A DNA stretch of 64,000 nt, from positions 291,001 through 355,000 of the forward strand of contig NZ_CP090003.1 in NCBI RefSeq assembly GCF_021390195.1. The letters are read 5' to 3'. Below the pieces are notes generated by a model that saw only the letters and a program-made list of their open reading frames with translations, made no database searches and was not told the DNA's origin. Source of the stretch: Flagellimonas sp. CMM7 (GTDB lineage: Bacteria > Bacteroidota > Bacteroidia > Flavobacteriales > Flavobacteriaceae). How positions within the stretch are numbered: the stretch's first letter is position 1; every line of letters begins with the position of its first letter. Below, piece by piece: positions 7,884 to 16,671 of the stretch. Made by a program: the position numbers and the translations under genes.

Positions 7884-8601
7884 GTTTTTAAAACAATCGG
7901 CTTTAACTACAAGTATACTATTATTTTTTCTGGTCTCCTGCGGAGATTCTCCTAAAAAAAGTAATGTCGCAACTGAAGAAACCGCTGTAAAGTTAGATTC
8001 TGTCCCTAAAGAAGCTATTGCCCAAGAAGTGGAGCCTGAGGAAGAAGAAGCATTTGTTCTGAATGAAGAAAATGCTATTGATTTCTTTTTTAACTATGCA
8101 AAAGATTTAACGGAGGACAAAGTGAAGTTGACCACCAGTATGGGAAGCTTTACGGTACAACTCTATGATAACGTGCCGTACCACAAGGCAAATTTTATTT
8201 ATTTAACCCGAATGGGGTATTTTGATAATACCCAATTCCACCGTATAGTTAAAAACTTCATCATTCAAGGTGGAAACTCCGATGATAAAGAAACCCCAAG
8301 AAAAAGAAGGGCCATTGGAAGGTATCTTCTTCCGCCAGATGCAAAAAAAGGATACAAACACCATAGAGGTGTTATTTCAATGCCGAGCAGTGAAAGGGAC
8401 AATCCACATAAATTGGCTTCACCCTATGAGTTTTTCATTGTAGTGAGCAAACCAGGTTCTTATCACCTAGATGGTGCCTACACTCCTTTTGGAAAGGTCA
8501 TCAACGGAATGGATGTTGTAGATGCAATTAGTAATGTTGAAGTTGGAGATGGTGATTGGCCGTGGAAAAACGTATATATACTTAAAGCCGAAGTACTGTA
8601 A
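7882..8601 (+). CDS. Lipoprotein peptidyl-prolyl cis-trans isomerase (cyclophilin)
   Basis: 239 residues from the ATG at 7882; a TTG three codons upstream is possible. The signal TSILLFFLVSC carries a lipobox (LVSC), so the protein is lipid-anchored, most likely periplasmic or outer membrane. After an acidic linker (EVEPEEEEAFVLNEEN) comes a cyclophilin domain at about residues 75-239 with TSMGSFTVQLYDNVPYHKAN, FHRIVKNFIIQGGN and GVISMPSS, followed by FFIVVSKPGSYHLDG. It catalyses proline isomerisation during folding of exported proteins. The start codon overlaps that of the divergent Nudix gene; the stop codon abuts that of the convergent TRIC gene without a gap. Confidence 0.92.
   Translation: MFLKQSALTTSILLFFLVSCGDSPKKSNVATEETAVKLDSVPKEAIAQEVEPEEEEAFVLNEENAIDFFFNYAKDLTEDKVKLTTSMGSFTVQLYDNVPYHKANFIYLTRMGYFDNTQFHRIVKNFIIQGGNSDDKETPRKRRAIGRYLLPPDAKKGYKHHRGVISMPSSERDNPHKLASPYEFFIVVSKPGSYHLDGAYTPFGKVINGMDVVDAISNVEVGDGDWPWKNVYILKAEVL
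7910..7917 (-). promoter_or_regulatory. Possible -7 box (TATACTTG) for the Nudix gene
   Basis: Read on the minus strand the box matches TAnnTTTG at seven of eight positions, 27 bp before the Nudix ATG and inside the cyclophilin coding region. Confidence 0.3.
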
Positions 8602-9213
8602 TTAGGCTTCTTTCTTATAAATGTTTGGCAATCGTATTCCCAATCTTACTGCTAAGATCCTTAGCATAATTACCACAAAAATTGCGGCCATATAAGCGTA
8701 ATTCTCTTCTATAGGAAGCTGGGTGAACAAAAAATAGCTGGCACCGCCCAAAATACATGCAGTAGCGTAAATTTCTTTTCTGAAGATAACCGGTATTTCA
8801 TTACAAAGAATATCCCTAAGCACCCCTCCAAAGCTAGCTGTCATAGTACCAAGAGCAATGCACATAATTGGTGAAAGCTCTGCTTGCAGCCCTTTTTCTA
8901 TACCTAGCATTGTATACAGGCCAATACCAATGGTATCAAACAAAAACAATGATTTTCTAAGGTATTTTAATTGATTGACGAAAATAACGGCAAAAACAAC
9001 AGTTATTGCAATCGTTGAAACATAGGTCAAATCACGCATCCAAACAACGGGGGTGTTCCCAATAAGCAAATCACGTAAAGTTCCACCTCCTATTGCGGTT
9101 ACAAAAGCAATGATAAGCACTCCAAACAGATCCAAGCGTTTTTCCATTGCAACCAAAACCCCAGAGATGGCAAAGGCCACTGTTCCTAAAATATCTATGG
9201 ATTGGTAAAACAT
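8602..9213 (-). CDS. TRIC channel / UPF0126 family membrane protein
   Basis: 203 residues with about six to seven hydrophobic segments. It carries the two-fold repeat typical of UPF0126/TRIC: GTVAFAISGVLVAMEKRLDL with FVTAIGGGTLRDLLIG in the first half, and GIGLYTMLGIEKGLQ with TASFGGVLRDILCNE in the second. Bacterial members are trimeric intracellular cation-channel homologues; YicG-type members have been linked to glycine transport. It follows the RDD gene on the same strand after 2 bp, so the two are probably cotranscribed. Its stop codon directly touches that of the cyclophilin gene. Confidence 0.9.
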   Translation of the reverse strand: MFYQSIDILGTVAFAISGVLVAMEKRLDLFGVLIIAFVTAIGGGTLRDLLIGNTPVVWMRDLTYVSTIAITVVFAVIFVNQLKYLRKSLFLFDTIGIGLYTMLGIEKGLQAELSPIMCIALGTMTASFGGVLRDILCNEIPVIFRKEIYATACILGGASYFLFTQLPIEENYAYMAAIFVVIMLRILAVRLGIRLPNIYKKEA

Positions 9214-9215
9214 AG

Positions 9216-9941
9216 TTACAAGTTTTGGGTATAATAATTATAATCCTTCAATACAGTATCTAGAAATTGTACATCATACAAAGTGGAGTTCGTATTTAAA
9301 ATGCTTTCAACCTTAACCCTTAACGCAGTAAGTGTTTTAAAATCATTGCTTTTTCTAGCAATTCGGAAAGTATCTTTTATAAGTCTTACGTCTTTATCCG
9401 TAAGCAGGGTGACATTGGTAAATTGGGGAACATACTCTTCATGAACCTCTTCTAAAATGGTATGGGATACTTTTGTTTTGTTTTTGGTACTTATTACCAC
9501 TGTTCCAGCTGCGGCATCTCCCACGCGTTGTCTTTTTTCAGAAAAAAGTATTGATAGTATTCCTATTGAACCTAAAAATATCCAAATATCCACCAAGCGC
9601 AACATCCATCTAACCAAATAATTACTCCAGTGTACCGGTGTGCCATCCAACCGAACGACCCGCATCTTCAGTAACATTTTGCCAACTGTTCTGCCATTAA
9701 AAATACTGTGCATTAAAAGCGAGTAGAACATGGCCGGTAAAAAAATCAAAGCAGCCAGACCCCTTTGAGTCCAGGTGTCTTCATAGATATACCCAATGGC
9801 ATTGCTCAAAACACTGACCAAATATGCGAACATGTACAATATGAGGCCATCAATCAAAAATGCAACGATTCTTTCTCCAATACTTACAATTTTATAATCT
9901 AGGTTAACATTTTGCGTTGTATTGATTTGGAGGTTACCCAT
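9216..9941 (-). CDS. RDD family membrane protein
   Basis: 241 residues. The RDD domain occupies about residues 15-150 with several membrane segments (ERIVAFLIDGLILYMFAYLV; GRTVGKMLLKMRVVRLDG; WMLRLVDIWIF) and the conserved Arg/Asp pairs that name the family (AFLID, RWMLRLVD, RQRVGDAAAGTVVI). The last 80 residues form a charged cytoplasmic tail (LLTDKDVRLIKDTFRIARKS). It is transcribed away from the SpoIIM-like gene over only 35 bp; the two genes sit side by side in many Bacteroidota at the head of the MoxR/DUF58 module. Molecular function is unknown, with transport proposed for some relatives. Confidence 0.88.
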   Translation of the reverse strand: MGNLQINTTQNVNLDYKIVSIGERIVAFLIDGLILYMFAYLVSVLSNAIGYIYEDTWTQRGLAALIFLPAMFYSLLMHSIFNGRTVGKMLLKMRVVRLDGTPVHWSNYLVRWMLRLVDIWIFLGSIGILSILFSEKRQRVGDAAAGTVVISTKNKTKVSHTILEEVHEEYVPQFTNVTLLTDKDVRLIKDTFRIARKSNDFKTLTALRVKVESILNTNSTLYDVQFLDTVLKDYNYYTQNL

Positions 9942-9954
9942 ATAACAGTAATTT

Positions 9955-9962
9955 TAGCTTTA
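9955..9962 (+). promoter_or_regulatory. Possible -7 box (TAGCTTTA) for the SpoIIM-MoxR-DUF58 operon
   Basis: Seven of eight positions match TAnnTTTG, 14 bp before the ATG at 9977, inside the 35-bp divergent gap. Confidence 0.35.
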
Positions 9963-9976
9963 CGAATCTCTTATTT

Positions 9977-10951
9977 ATGCGCGAAGCAGCCTTTGTAAAA
10001 CAAAATAAGGAAAAATGGATAGCATTTGAAAAAGCTATCGCACTTAGTTCCAAAACCAATCCAGATATTTTAGTAGATGGCTATATTCAACTTACAAATG
10101 ACTTGGCATATGCACAAACGTATTACGAGGAAAGTAAGACTTTATTGTATTTAAATTCTTTAGCGTCTCAGGCCCATCAGAAGATTTATAAGAACAAAAA
10201 GGAAACGGGCAACAGAATAATCAACTTCTGGGCGCATGAGTTTCCGTTGTTCTTTAAACAATATCACAGCACATTGGGCATTGCTTTTTTAATCTTCTTT
10301 TTAGCCTCTGCCATAGGATGCATTTCAGCATTAAATGATTCTACTTTTGTTCGTCTGATATTAGGAGACGGTTATGTCAATGAAACCCTTAACAACATTG
10401 CAAAAGGTGAACCAACCGCTATTTATAAAAGTGGAAGTGAGATTGGAACTTTTCTCGGCATTACGATCAACAACATAAGGGTTGCGTTTTTAGCATTTGC
10501 TTTTGGCGTGATTACGAGCATTGGAACTATTTATATTCTTTTTAGTAATGGAGTTATGTTGGGAGCATTCATTACATTTTTTTATACCAAAGACGTTTTT
10601 TTTGAAGCAAACAAGCAGATATGGCTGCATGGTACCATAGAAATATCAGTAATTATAATTGCAGGCTGTGCAGGGCTTATTATGGGAAATAGTATTTTGT
10701 TTCCGAAAACATTTTCTAGGCGTGTTTCCTTTATGAAAGGCGCAAAAGATGGACTGAAAGTGGTGGTAAGTACAATTCCCTTTTTTATTATTGCAGGGTT
10801 TATTGAAGGGTTTATTACACGCTACTCCAGCATGCCAAATTGGTTAGCTTTTGCAATAATTGGCTTGTCGTTATTGTTAATAGTATTCTACTATATCATT
10901 TATCCTATTTTAGCAAACAGATTATATGAAAGACAAATACATAGAACTTAG
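9977..10951 (+). CDS. SpoIIM-like (stage II sporulation protein M family) membrane protein
   Basis: 324 residues. The first 90 are soluble and helical (MREAAFVKQNKEKWIAFEKA); hydrophobic segments follow near residues 100-118, 167-190, 215-240, 260-275 and 285-310. The segment around VRVAF-type residues in NNIRVAFLAFAFGVITSIGT and the HGTIEISVIIIAGCAG stretch are hallmarks of the SpoIIM/DUF95 family. This organism does not appear to be a spore former; in Bacteroidota the family belongs to a conserved membrane module of unknown role. It overlaps the next gene by 26 bp, pointing to translational coupling, and heads the operon to 16150. Confidence 0.88.
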   Translation: MREAAFVKQNKEKWIAFEKAIALSSKTNPDILVDGYIQLTNDLAYAQTYYEESKTLLYLNSLASQAHQKIYKNKKETGNRIINFWAHEFPLFFKQYHSTLGIAFLIFFLASAIGCISALNDSTFVRLILGDGYVNETLNNIAKGEPTAIYKSGSEIGTFLGITINNIRVAFLAFAFGVITSIGTIYILFSNGVMLGAFITFFYTKDVFFEANKQIWLHGTIEISVIIIAGCAGLIMGNSILFPKTFSRRVSFMKGAKDGLKVVVSTIPFFIIAGFIEGFITRYSSMPNWLAFAIIGLSLLLIVFYYIIYPILANRLYERQIHRT

Positions 10952-11864
10952 AGTAAACCATGACTTTGGTGATATTCTGACCACTTACTTTGATTTTTTA
11001 AAACAAAACATAAAGAAATTCACCAATGTATTTATTAGTTATAATGGGGTTTTTCTAATAGGACTACTTATTACAAGTTACTTATTGGTTTCTGGTTTTA
11101 TAGGACTTATCGCCGAAGAAGGTGGTTTTTCTGGCAGTGGATTAGGACAAAGTAATGAAGAGGCCTACTGGATCTATATTGTTACGGGTGGTATCCTGTT
11201 TTTTGTGATTTTACTTTTGGTAGCGGGCTTAAACTTTAGTTTAAGTTCATCCTATTTAGTGCAGTATGAAAAAACCAAAGGGCTAAACTTTGATAAAAAA
11301 GATGTCTGGAATCTTACAAAAAGTAAGTTTGGCAATACAGTGGTTTTTATCTTAATGCTTATTCCAATTTACCTGGTGTTTTTTGTGGTAGTATTAATTA
11401 CCGCTTTTATTCCGTTGATAGGGTTGTTTGCCCAATACATTCTTCAGTTTTCCTTAGCGGCATGGATTGGGGTTTCCTTTTTCAGTATGTTAGAACAGAA
11501 CAAAGGAGTAACCGAAGCATTTGGAGAGGGTTGGAATCTGGTCAGCAAAAACTTTTGGAAATCTGTTGGGGTAAATTTTATTCTTGGTTTGCTCAATGGG
11601 TTACTTATGTTCATCGTCTTGTTGATTCCCGGAATAATCTTAGGGGTTTATACTTTTCACGTGATTGAAAATAGTGTTGATGTTGGTGCTTCTGTAGTAT
11701 CTACTGTTGTATATACACTAGGGCTTTGCTTAATATTGATTTTATCAGTCTATGCGCAATGCCTTGCCCAAATTGTAAATGGCATTCTTTTTTATACCCT
11801 ACATGAGAAAACCTATAACGTAAACACAAGAAGTAAAATAGAGCAAATAGGACAATCCAACTAG
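10926..11864 (+). CDS. Polytopic membrane protein of the MoxR/DUF58 module, function unknown
   Basis: 312 residues beginning inside the preceding gene (26-bp overlap). A short soluble N-terminus (VNHDFGDILTTYFDFLKQN) resembles the start of glycerophosphodiesterase-type membrane domains and DUF975 proteins. About six hydrophobic segments follow, near residues 38-58, 80-103, 135-170, 175-190, 215-245 and 255-285. A Gly/Phe/Ile-rich core with repeated LIP and PG turns is seen; no catalytic residue stands out. The stop TAG shares its G with the GTG start of the DUF4129 gene. Cooperation with its neighbours is inferred from order and overlap only. Confidence 0.7.
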   Translation: MKDKYIELRVNHDFGDILTTYFDFLKQNIKKFTNVFISYNGVFLIGLLITSYLLVSGFIGLIAEEGGFSGSGLGQSNEEAYWIYIVTGGILFFVILLLVAGLNFSLSSSYLVQYEKTKGLNFDKKDVWNLTKSKFGNTVVFILMLIPIYLVFFVVVLITAFIPLIGLFAQYILQFSLAAWIGVSFFSMLEQNKGVTEAFGEGWNLVSKNFWKSVGVNFILGLLNGLLMFIVLLIPGIILGVYTFHVIENSVDVGASVVSTVVYTLGLCLILILSVYAQCLAQIVNGILFYTLHEKTYNVNTRSKIEQIGQSN

Positions 11865-12583
11865 TGATAAGAAACATCACATATTTATTTTCTTTTTTGT
11901 GGGCATCCTTTACATTCTCCCAAAATGATTCTATACCCATTCCTATAGATGAAAATTCCGTGATTCAAGAACGCAGAATTTATGAGAACCTAAAAGAGAA
12001 GTACCCTGGAGAAGAGTTTAATTATGACACGAACACCGGGGAATCTAAAAACCTGCTTGCCCGTTTTCTAAAATGGCTTTTTCAAGGCATTGGTGATGCC
12101 GTTGGAATCGATATACCCTATAATGTTCTCCAAATACTGGAATACGTTATTTATGGCTTAATGGGGCTATTGGTCATCTACCTTTTAGTAAGGATATTCA
12201 TTAATGAAAAATTTAATTCCATATTCTCCAAAAAGGCAAAAGCCATAATAGACATTGACCTCTCTGAGCAACATATTGAAATCATAGACTTGGATGCTTT
12301 GATGAATGCTGCCCTAAAAAATAAAGATTACCGACTAGCTGTGCGGTATCAATACCTAAAGATCTTAAAACTATTATCACAGAAGGAAATCATTGAATGG
12401 CATTTTGATAAAACCAATGCAGATTATGAGCAAGAAATTAGTGGGTCTAAGTTAAAAAAGGACTTTAAAAAAGTCTCATACCTGTATGAATACATATGGT
12501 ATGGTGAGCAAATTATTAACGAGACTGATTATACAAATGCCAGTTTTAGATTTACTCAATTAAACAACTCAATATCGCAGTAG
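11864..12583 (+). CDS. DUF4129 domain protein
   Basis: 239 residues from a GTG that shares one base with the previous stop codon. The N-terminus (IRNITYLFSFLWASFTFSQ) looks like a signal peptide. One strong membrane span lies near residues 86-110 (ILEYVIYGLMGLLVIYLLVR), and the cytoplasmic C-terminal half (DALMNAALKNKDYRLAVRYQ, HFDKTNADY, FRFTQLN) is the DUF4129 domain, often found with transglutaminase or MoxR/DUF58 proteins. Function is unknown. It is the fourth gene of the module counting RDD and lies 5 bp before the DUF4350 gene. Confidence 0.8.
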   Translation: MIRNITYLFSFLWASFTFSQNDSIPIPIDENSVIQERRIYENLKEKYPGEEFNYDTNTGESKNLLARFLKWLFQGIGDAVGIDIPYNVLQILEYVIYGLMGLLVIYLLVRIFINEKFNSIFSKKAKAIIDIDLSEQHIEIIDLDALMNAALKNKDYRLAVRYQYLKILKLLSQKEIIEWHFDKTNADYEQEISGSKLKKDFKKVSYLYEYIWYGEQIINETDYTNASFRFTQLNNSISQ

Positions 12584-12588
12584 CAGTA

Positions 12589-13800
12589 ATGGATAAGAAA
12601 TCTAAAATAATACTGGTTATCTTTTCCCTTGTGATCATAGGTATTATTATAACGGAAATTGTAAGGCCCAAACCAATTAATTGGAGGCCTTCCTATACCG
12701 CATCTTCCAAAATACCCTTTGGCTGCTATGTTCTTTACAATGAACTATCCTCCATTTTTGATAATAGTAATATTGATACCGTTGAAGAAAGTGTTTATGA
12801 TGTGCTAGTGGACAGAGATAAATCAATTGGGTCCAATTACATATTTATCAACGAGTACATTGATTTAGACAAACAAGAGACCAATCAAATGTTGGATTAT
12901 GTAAGTGATGGAAATACAATTTTCATTTCTGCTGCGGGTTTTGGAGGTTACCTAGCCGATACACTAAACATCAGCATAGAGTCAGATTATAATTTAAAAG
13001 AAGGTTCAACCAAATTAAGTTTGACGCACAAAAAATTCCAATCCGAAAAATTTGATCTCTCTCGCGGAATTTACAATTCTCATTTTACAAGCGTTGATTC
13101 AACAAATACCACAATTTTAGGACATATAACATATCTAAAAGAGGACTTTATCGACGACAAACCTCCTCAGAAATTTAGAAGAGCCAACTTTATTAAAACC
13201 AAATTTGGAGATGGCCATTTCATTTTAAACACAACTCCCCAAGCGTATTCCAATTTCTATATGCTCAAAGGAAATCAGGATTATGTTTCCCATACCTTTT
13301 CTTACTTAGAAGACAAGGATGTTTTATACTGGGATAATTATAAAAAAGCTGGACGTGCCGTCATCAATTCGCCAATGCGTTTTGTTTTAAATCAACCAGC
13401 ACTTAAATGGGGGTATTATTTAATGATTACGGGAGTTTTGCTTTTTGTCTTCTTTAAAAGTAAAAGGGAACAACGAATTATTCCCGTGATAGAACCTTTG
13501 AAAAACTCCTCTGTTGAATTTGCCCAAGCCGTGGGCTCGTTATATAATCAAAACAAAGATTTCACAGATTTGATCAATAAAAAACTCAACTATTTTCTAG
13601 AATACATCAGAAGTCATTTTCATATTGATACTTCAATATTGAATGAAAAAACGATTCAGGTATTGGCGTCTAAATCTGGCAAAGGAATGGAAGAGACCAA
13701 AAACTTGATAGAGTTCGTCACCAAATTAAAAAACAAGACAACGCACAACGAGCAAGATAGCATTGAACTTAATAAAAAAATAACTGCCTTTAAGCAATAA
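12589..13800 (+). CDS. DUF4350 domain membrane protein
   Basis: 403 residues. An N-terminal span (IILVIFSLVIIGIIITEIV, about residues 6-25) is followed by a roughly 230-residue extracytoplasmic part with PKPINWRPSYTASSKIPFGC and a GNTIFISAAGFGG segment reminiscent of GATase-like folds, then a second span near residues 268-286 (WGYYLMITGVLLFVFF) and a charged cytoplasmic tail. This is the DUF4350 layout. No enzyme residues are evident. It lies between the DUF4129 and MoxR genes with gaps of 5 and 4 bp, so cotranscription is nearly certain. Confidence 0.78.
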   Translation: MDKKSKIILVIFSLVIIGIIITEIVRPKPINWRPSYTASSKIPFGCYVLYNELSSIFDNSNIDTVEESVYDVLVDRDKSIGSNYIFINEYIDLDKQETNQMLDYVSDGNTIFISAAGFGGYLADTLNISIESDYNLKEGSTKLSLTHKKFQSEKFDLSRGIYNSHFTSVDSTNTTILGHITYLKEDFIDDKPPQKFRRANFIKTKFGDGHFILNTTPQAYSNFYMLKGNQDYVSHTFSYLEDKDVLYWDNYKKAGRAVINSPMRFVLNQPALKWGYYLMITGVLLFVFFKSKREQRIIPVIEPLKNSSVEFAQAVGSLYNQNKDFTDLINKKLNYFLEYIRSHFHIDTSILNEKTIQVLASKSGKGMEETKNLIEFVTKLKNKTTHNEQDSIELNKKITAFKQ

Positions 13801-13804
13801 TAGC

Positions 13805-14803
13805 ATGGAAGATAAAGAACAACAAGAGGATTCGTTACAGTTTAATTCAAGAGTGGACCTGACCAAACTGCAGGAAGCCGTTACCCAAATAAAATCCGAA
13901 TTGGGCAAAGTAATCATTGGTCAACAAAATATGATTGAGTTGCTGATTATTTCAATTCTTTCCAATGGTCACTCCCTTATAGAAGGTGTTCCCGGTGTGG
14001 CTAAAACAGTTACCGCAAAACTATTGGCAAAAACAATGAATGTTGATTTTAGCCGTATTCAGTTTACGCCTGACCTAATGCCCAGTGATATTTTAGGAAC
14101 CTCCATTTTCAATGTAAAAACATCAGAGTTTGAATTTAAGAAAGGCCCATTATTTTCAAACATCATCTTAATTGATGAAATCAACCGTGCCCCAGCCAAG
14201 ACACAAGCGGCGTTATTTGAAGCCATGGCAGAAAGACAAATTACCATAGATGGCACAGAATACAATATGGAGCCTCCGTTTTTAGTGTTTGCCACCCAGA
14301 ACCCCATTGAGCAAGAAGGAACCTATAGACTGCCAGAAGCACAATTGGACCGTTTTCTTTTTAAAATTAAAGTTCACTACCCCACCCTTGAGGAAGAAGT
14401 GGAAATTCTAGAAAGAAAACATGAGCAGAAGAATTCCCAAGTAGAACAATTGATTACTTCTGTATTATCAGCAAAGCAAATTGCAGAATATCAGAATACC
14501 ATAAAAGAGATTATTGTAGAAAAAAATCTAATAAAGTATATAGCTTCTATAATTGATAATACAAGAACCAATGCCAATCTCTATCTTGGAGCATCACCAA
14601 GAGCCTCAATTGCAATCATGGATGCCTCTAAAGCATTGGCAGCTATAAACGGACGGGATTTTATTACCCCTGATGACATTAAAAAGGTGGCAACACCTAT
14701 TCTAGCACATAGGATTATTTTAACTCCGGAAAGAGAAATGGAAGGGCTCACGGCAGAACATATGGTTAAACAAATTATAGAGAGTATAGAAATCCCTAGA
14801 TAA
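13805..14803 (+). CDS. MoxR family AAA+ ATPase
   Basis: 332 residues. The AAA+ core shows Walker A GVPGVAKT at residues 61-68, Walker B IILIDEINRAP near residue 120, sensor 1 FLVFATQNPIEQEGTYRLPE near residue 160, and the arginine-finger and sensor 2 region LGASPRASIA near residue 258. MoxR ATPases act as chaperones that help assemble or activate metal-dependent or VWA-domain proteins, usually with a DUF58 partner. That partner is encoded 12 bp downstream. The four membrane genes upstream are probable clients or scaffold; this is inference. Confidence 0.95.
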   Translation: MEDKEQQEDSLQFNSRVDLTKLQEAVTQIKSELGKVIIGQQNMIELLIISILSNGHSLIEGVPGVAKTVTAKLLAKTMNVDFSRIQFTPDLMPSDILGTSIFNVKTSEFEFKKGPLFSNIILIDEINRAPAKTQAALFEAMAERQITIDGTEYNMEPPFLVFATQNPIEQEGTYRLPEAQLDRFLFKIKVHYPTLEEEVEILERKHEQKNSQVEQLITSVLSAKQIAEYQNTIKEIIVEKNLIKYIASIIDNTRTNANLYLGASPRASIAIMDASKALAAINGRDFITPDDIKKVATPILAHRIILTPEREMEGLTAEHMVKQIIESIEIPR

Positions 14804-14815
14804 ACAATTCCATCC

Positions 14816-16150
14816 TTGAAAAGACTGTTCAAACATGTTTACTTGCAAAAACGCTTTTTTATAGCGGTTACGGCTATTGTTTTTGGATTTTTGCTCTCTT
14901 ACATAGTAGAAGATATGTTTGGGGCTATAAAGGTTTTATTCTATGTATTTACACTCTTGTTTATAGTTGATGTTTTATTGCTGTTTGCATCAAAAGGTAA
15001 ATTGGAAGGTGAACGAATTTTGCCCGACAAACTCTCTAACGGAGATGATAATCCAGTCCACTTAGAAATAACGAACACCTATCTTTTTCAAGTTGACACC
15101 AGGATAATTGACGAGATACCATTTCAATTTCAAAAAAGAGATTTTGGTTTAACCAGTAAAATAAAAAGCGGCGGTAGCAAGAGCTATAGCTATATGCTCA
15201 GACCTACTGAACGTGGCGTTTATTCTTTTGGCAGCTTAAATTTATTTGCGATCTCCCCTATTGGTTTTCTTGCAAAAAAGTATGAATTCAATCTAGATCA
15301 AAAGGTTCCAGTCTACCCTTCTTTTCTTCAGCTTCAAAAGTATGACTTGATTGCTTTTACCAATCGTTTGCATGAATATGGGCTTAAAAAAATTAGGCGT
15401 ATTGGGCATACTATGGAGTTTGAACAAATTAAGGAATATGTGCAGGGAGATGATATTAGAAACATTAATTGGAAAGCAACAGCAAAGAGAAACCAATTGA
15501 TGGTCAATCAATATCAAGATGAAAAATCACAACCCATTTATTCTGTTATAGATAAGGGCAGGGTCATGAAAATGCCCTTTAACGAGCTAAGTCTTCTAGA
15601 TTATGCCATTAATGCTACGCTTGTCATTAGCAATATCGCATTAAAAAAACAGGATAAGGCCGGTATGTTTTCATTTAGTGATAAAATTGAAAACCGTGTT
15701 GTTGCAGAGCGCAGAAGCTCTCAAATGAATTTAATTTTGGAAACGCTATATAATTTAGAAACCAATTTTATTGAAACTGATTTTAGTAGATTATATATTG
15801 ACGTCAAAAGAAACCTAAACCAAAGAAGTCTTTTACTGCTCTACACAAATTTTGAAACACTTGATGCCCTTCATAGGCAATTGCCATATCTTCAAGCAAT
15901 TGCCAAACAACATCTATTGGTGGTAATCTTTTTTGAAAACACTGAACTGAACAAATTTGCTGGTAAAAAAGCGGAAACCGTTCATCAAATTTTTGAACAG
16001 ACCATTGCGGAAAAATTCATTTATGAGAAAAAGTTAATTGTAAACGAACTTAGAAAGTATGGTATACAAACTATTTTGACCAAACCAGAAAATTTGACCA
16101 TTAACACCATCAACAAATATCTGGAAATTAAGGCAAGAGGACTTATTTAG
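14816..16150 (+). CDS. DUF58 domain protein, MoxR partner
   Basis: 444 residues from a TTG start 12 bp after the MoxR stop; no ATG fits the family N-terminus as well. Two membrane spans are near residues 13-30 and 36-55 (FIAVTAIVFGFLLSYIVE, VLFYVFTLLFIVDVLLLFA). A beta-rich extracytoplasmic or peripheral part follows, then the DUF58 signature EYVQGDDIRNINWKATAKRN at about residues 208-227 and a VWA-like C-terminal half (PIYSVIDKGRVMKMPFNELS). DUF58 proteins pair with MoxR ATPases. Last gene of the operon; 6 bp later the convergent small secreted-protein gene ends. Confidence 0.93.
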   Translation: MKRLFKHVYLQKRFFIAVTAIVFGFLLSYIVEDMFGAIKVLFYVFTLLFIVDVLLLFASKGKLEGERILPDKLSNGDDNPVHLEITNTYLFQVDTRIIDEIPFQFQKRDFGLTSKIKSGGSKSYSYMLRPTERGVYSFGSLNLFAISPIGFLAKKYEFNLDQKVPVYPSFLQLQKYDLIAFTNRLHEYGLKKIRRIGHTMEFEQIKEYVQGDDIRNINWKATAKRNQLMVNQYQDEKSQPIYSVIDKGRVMKMPFNELSLLDYAINATLVISNIALKKQDKAGMFSFSDKIENRVVAERRSSQMNLILETLYNLETNFIETDFSRLYIDVKRNLNQRSLLLLYTNFETLDALHRQLPYLQAIAKQHLLVVIFFENTELNKFAGKKAETVHQIFEQTIAEKFIYEKKLIVNELRKYGIQTILTKPENLTINTINKYLEIKARGLI

Positions 16151-16156
16151 GTGTTT

Positions 16157-16639
16157 TTAGGGAGAGAGATAACTTCTTAAGAAGGTTGAAGAAAGTCCAA
16201 ATGTAGTTAAGCTAGGTAGTTCTTCGTAATCGACCAACAGATTCTCGCTTACCACATTTACTTGAAAAACATCTGTTTCTATATGTTCTGTGGTAAAACT
16301 TCCCCTAAGCCGTTTATTTCGTTTTTTTGAAAAGACTTCAATTGCAACACCTACTGTAACACCACCTAAAATGGTAGCCAATAGGTCATCATTGTCCCAA
16401 CCATTATCTCGCTGGCCCGCATCCACCGTTTCCTTTGCCAAACCAATAAGTGTGCTTCCGGCCACGGCGCCTACAAATGTCCATACTCTATTTCCATCTG
16501 AAGCTTGCTTAGCAATACCTGCACCTGCCAGACCAAAAAGACTTCCACCTAAAAAGTGAAGTGCCTTATCACGTTCTATTTGACCATAGAGCTGCGATGC
16601 AAGTACAAATAATACTAATGTGGGGATTAGTTTTTTCAT
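16157..16639 (-). CDS. Small secreted protein with DKxxHF motif (YfiM/DUF2279-like)
   Basis: 160 residues with a Sec signal peptide (KLIPTLVLFVLASQLYGQ). The mature part starts with RDKALHFLGGSLFGLAGAG, then LIGLAKETVDAG, then DNDDLLATILGGVTVG. This order of DK-x-x-HF, KE and D-D-x-x-A/G-x-x-G motifs in weakly hydrophobic helices resembles the YfiM/DUF2279 type of small envelope proteins. The last 45 residues are unlike any family I recognise. It is the last gene of the mnmA strand run, 32 bp after the NMO gene. Function unknown. Confidence 0.65.
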   Translation of the reverse strand: MKKLIPTLVLFVLASQLYGQIERDKALHFLGGSLFGLAGAGIAKQASDGNRVWTFVGAVAGSTLIGLAKETVDAGQRDNGWDNDDLLATILGGVTVGVAIEVFSKKRNKRLRGSFTTEHIETDVFQVNVVSENLLVDYEELPSLTTFGLSSTFLRSYLSP

Positions 16640-16671
16640 ATGCCCGATAAATGTAAAGAAAGTTGATTGTT

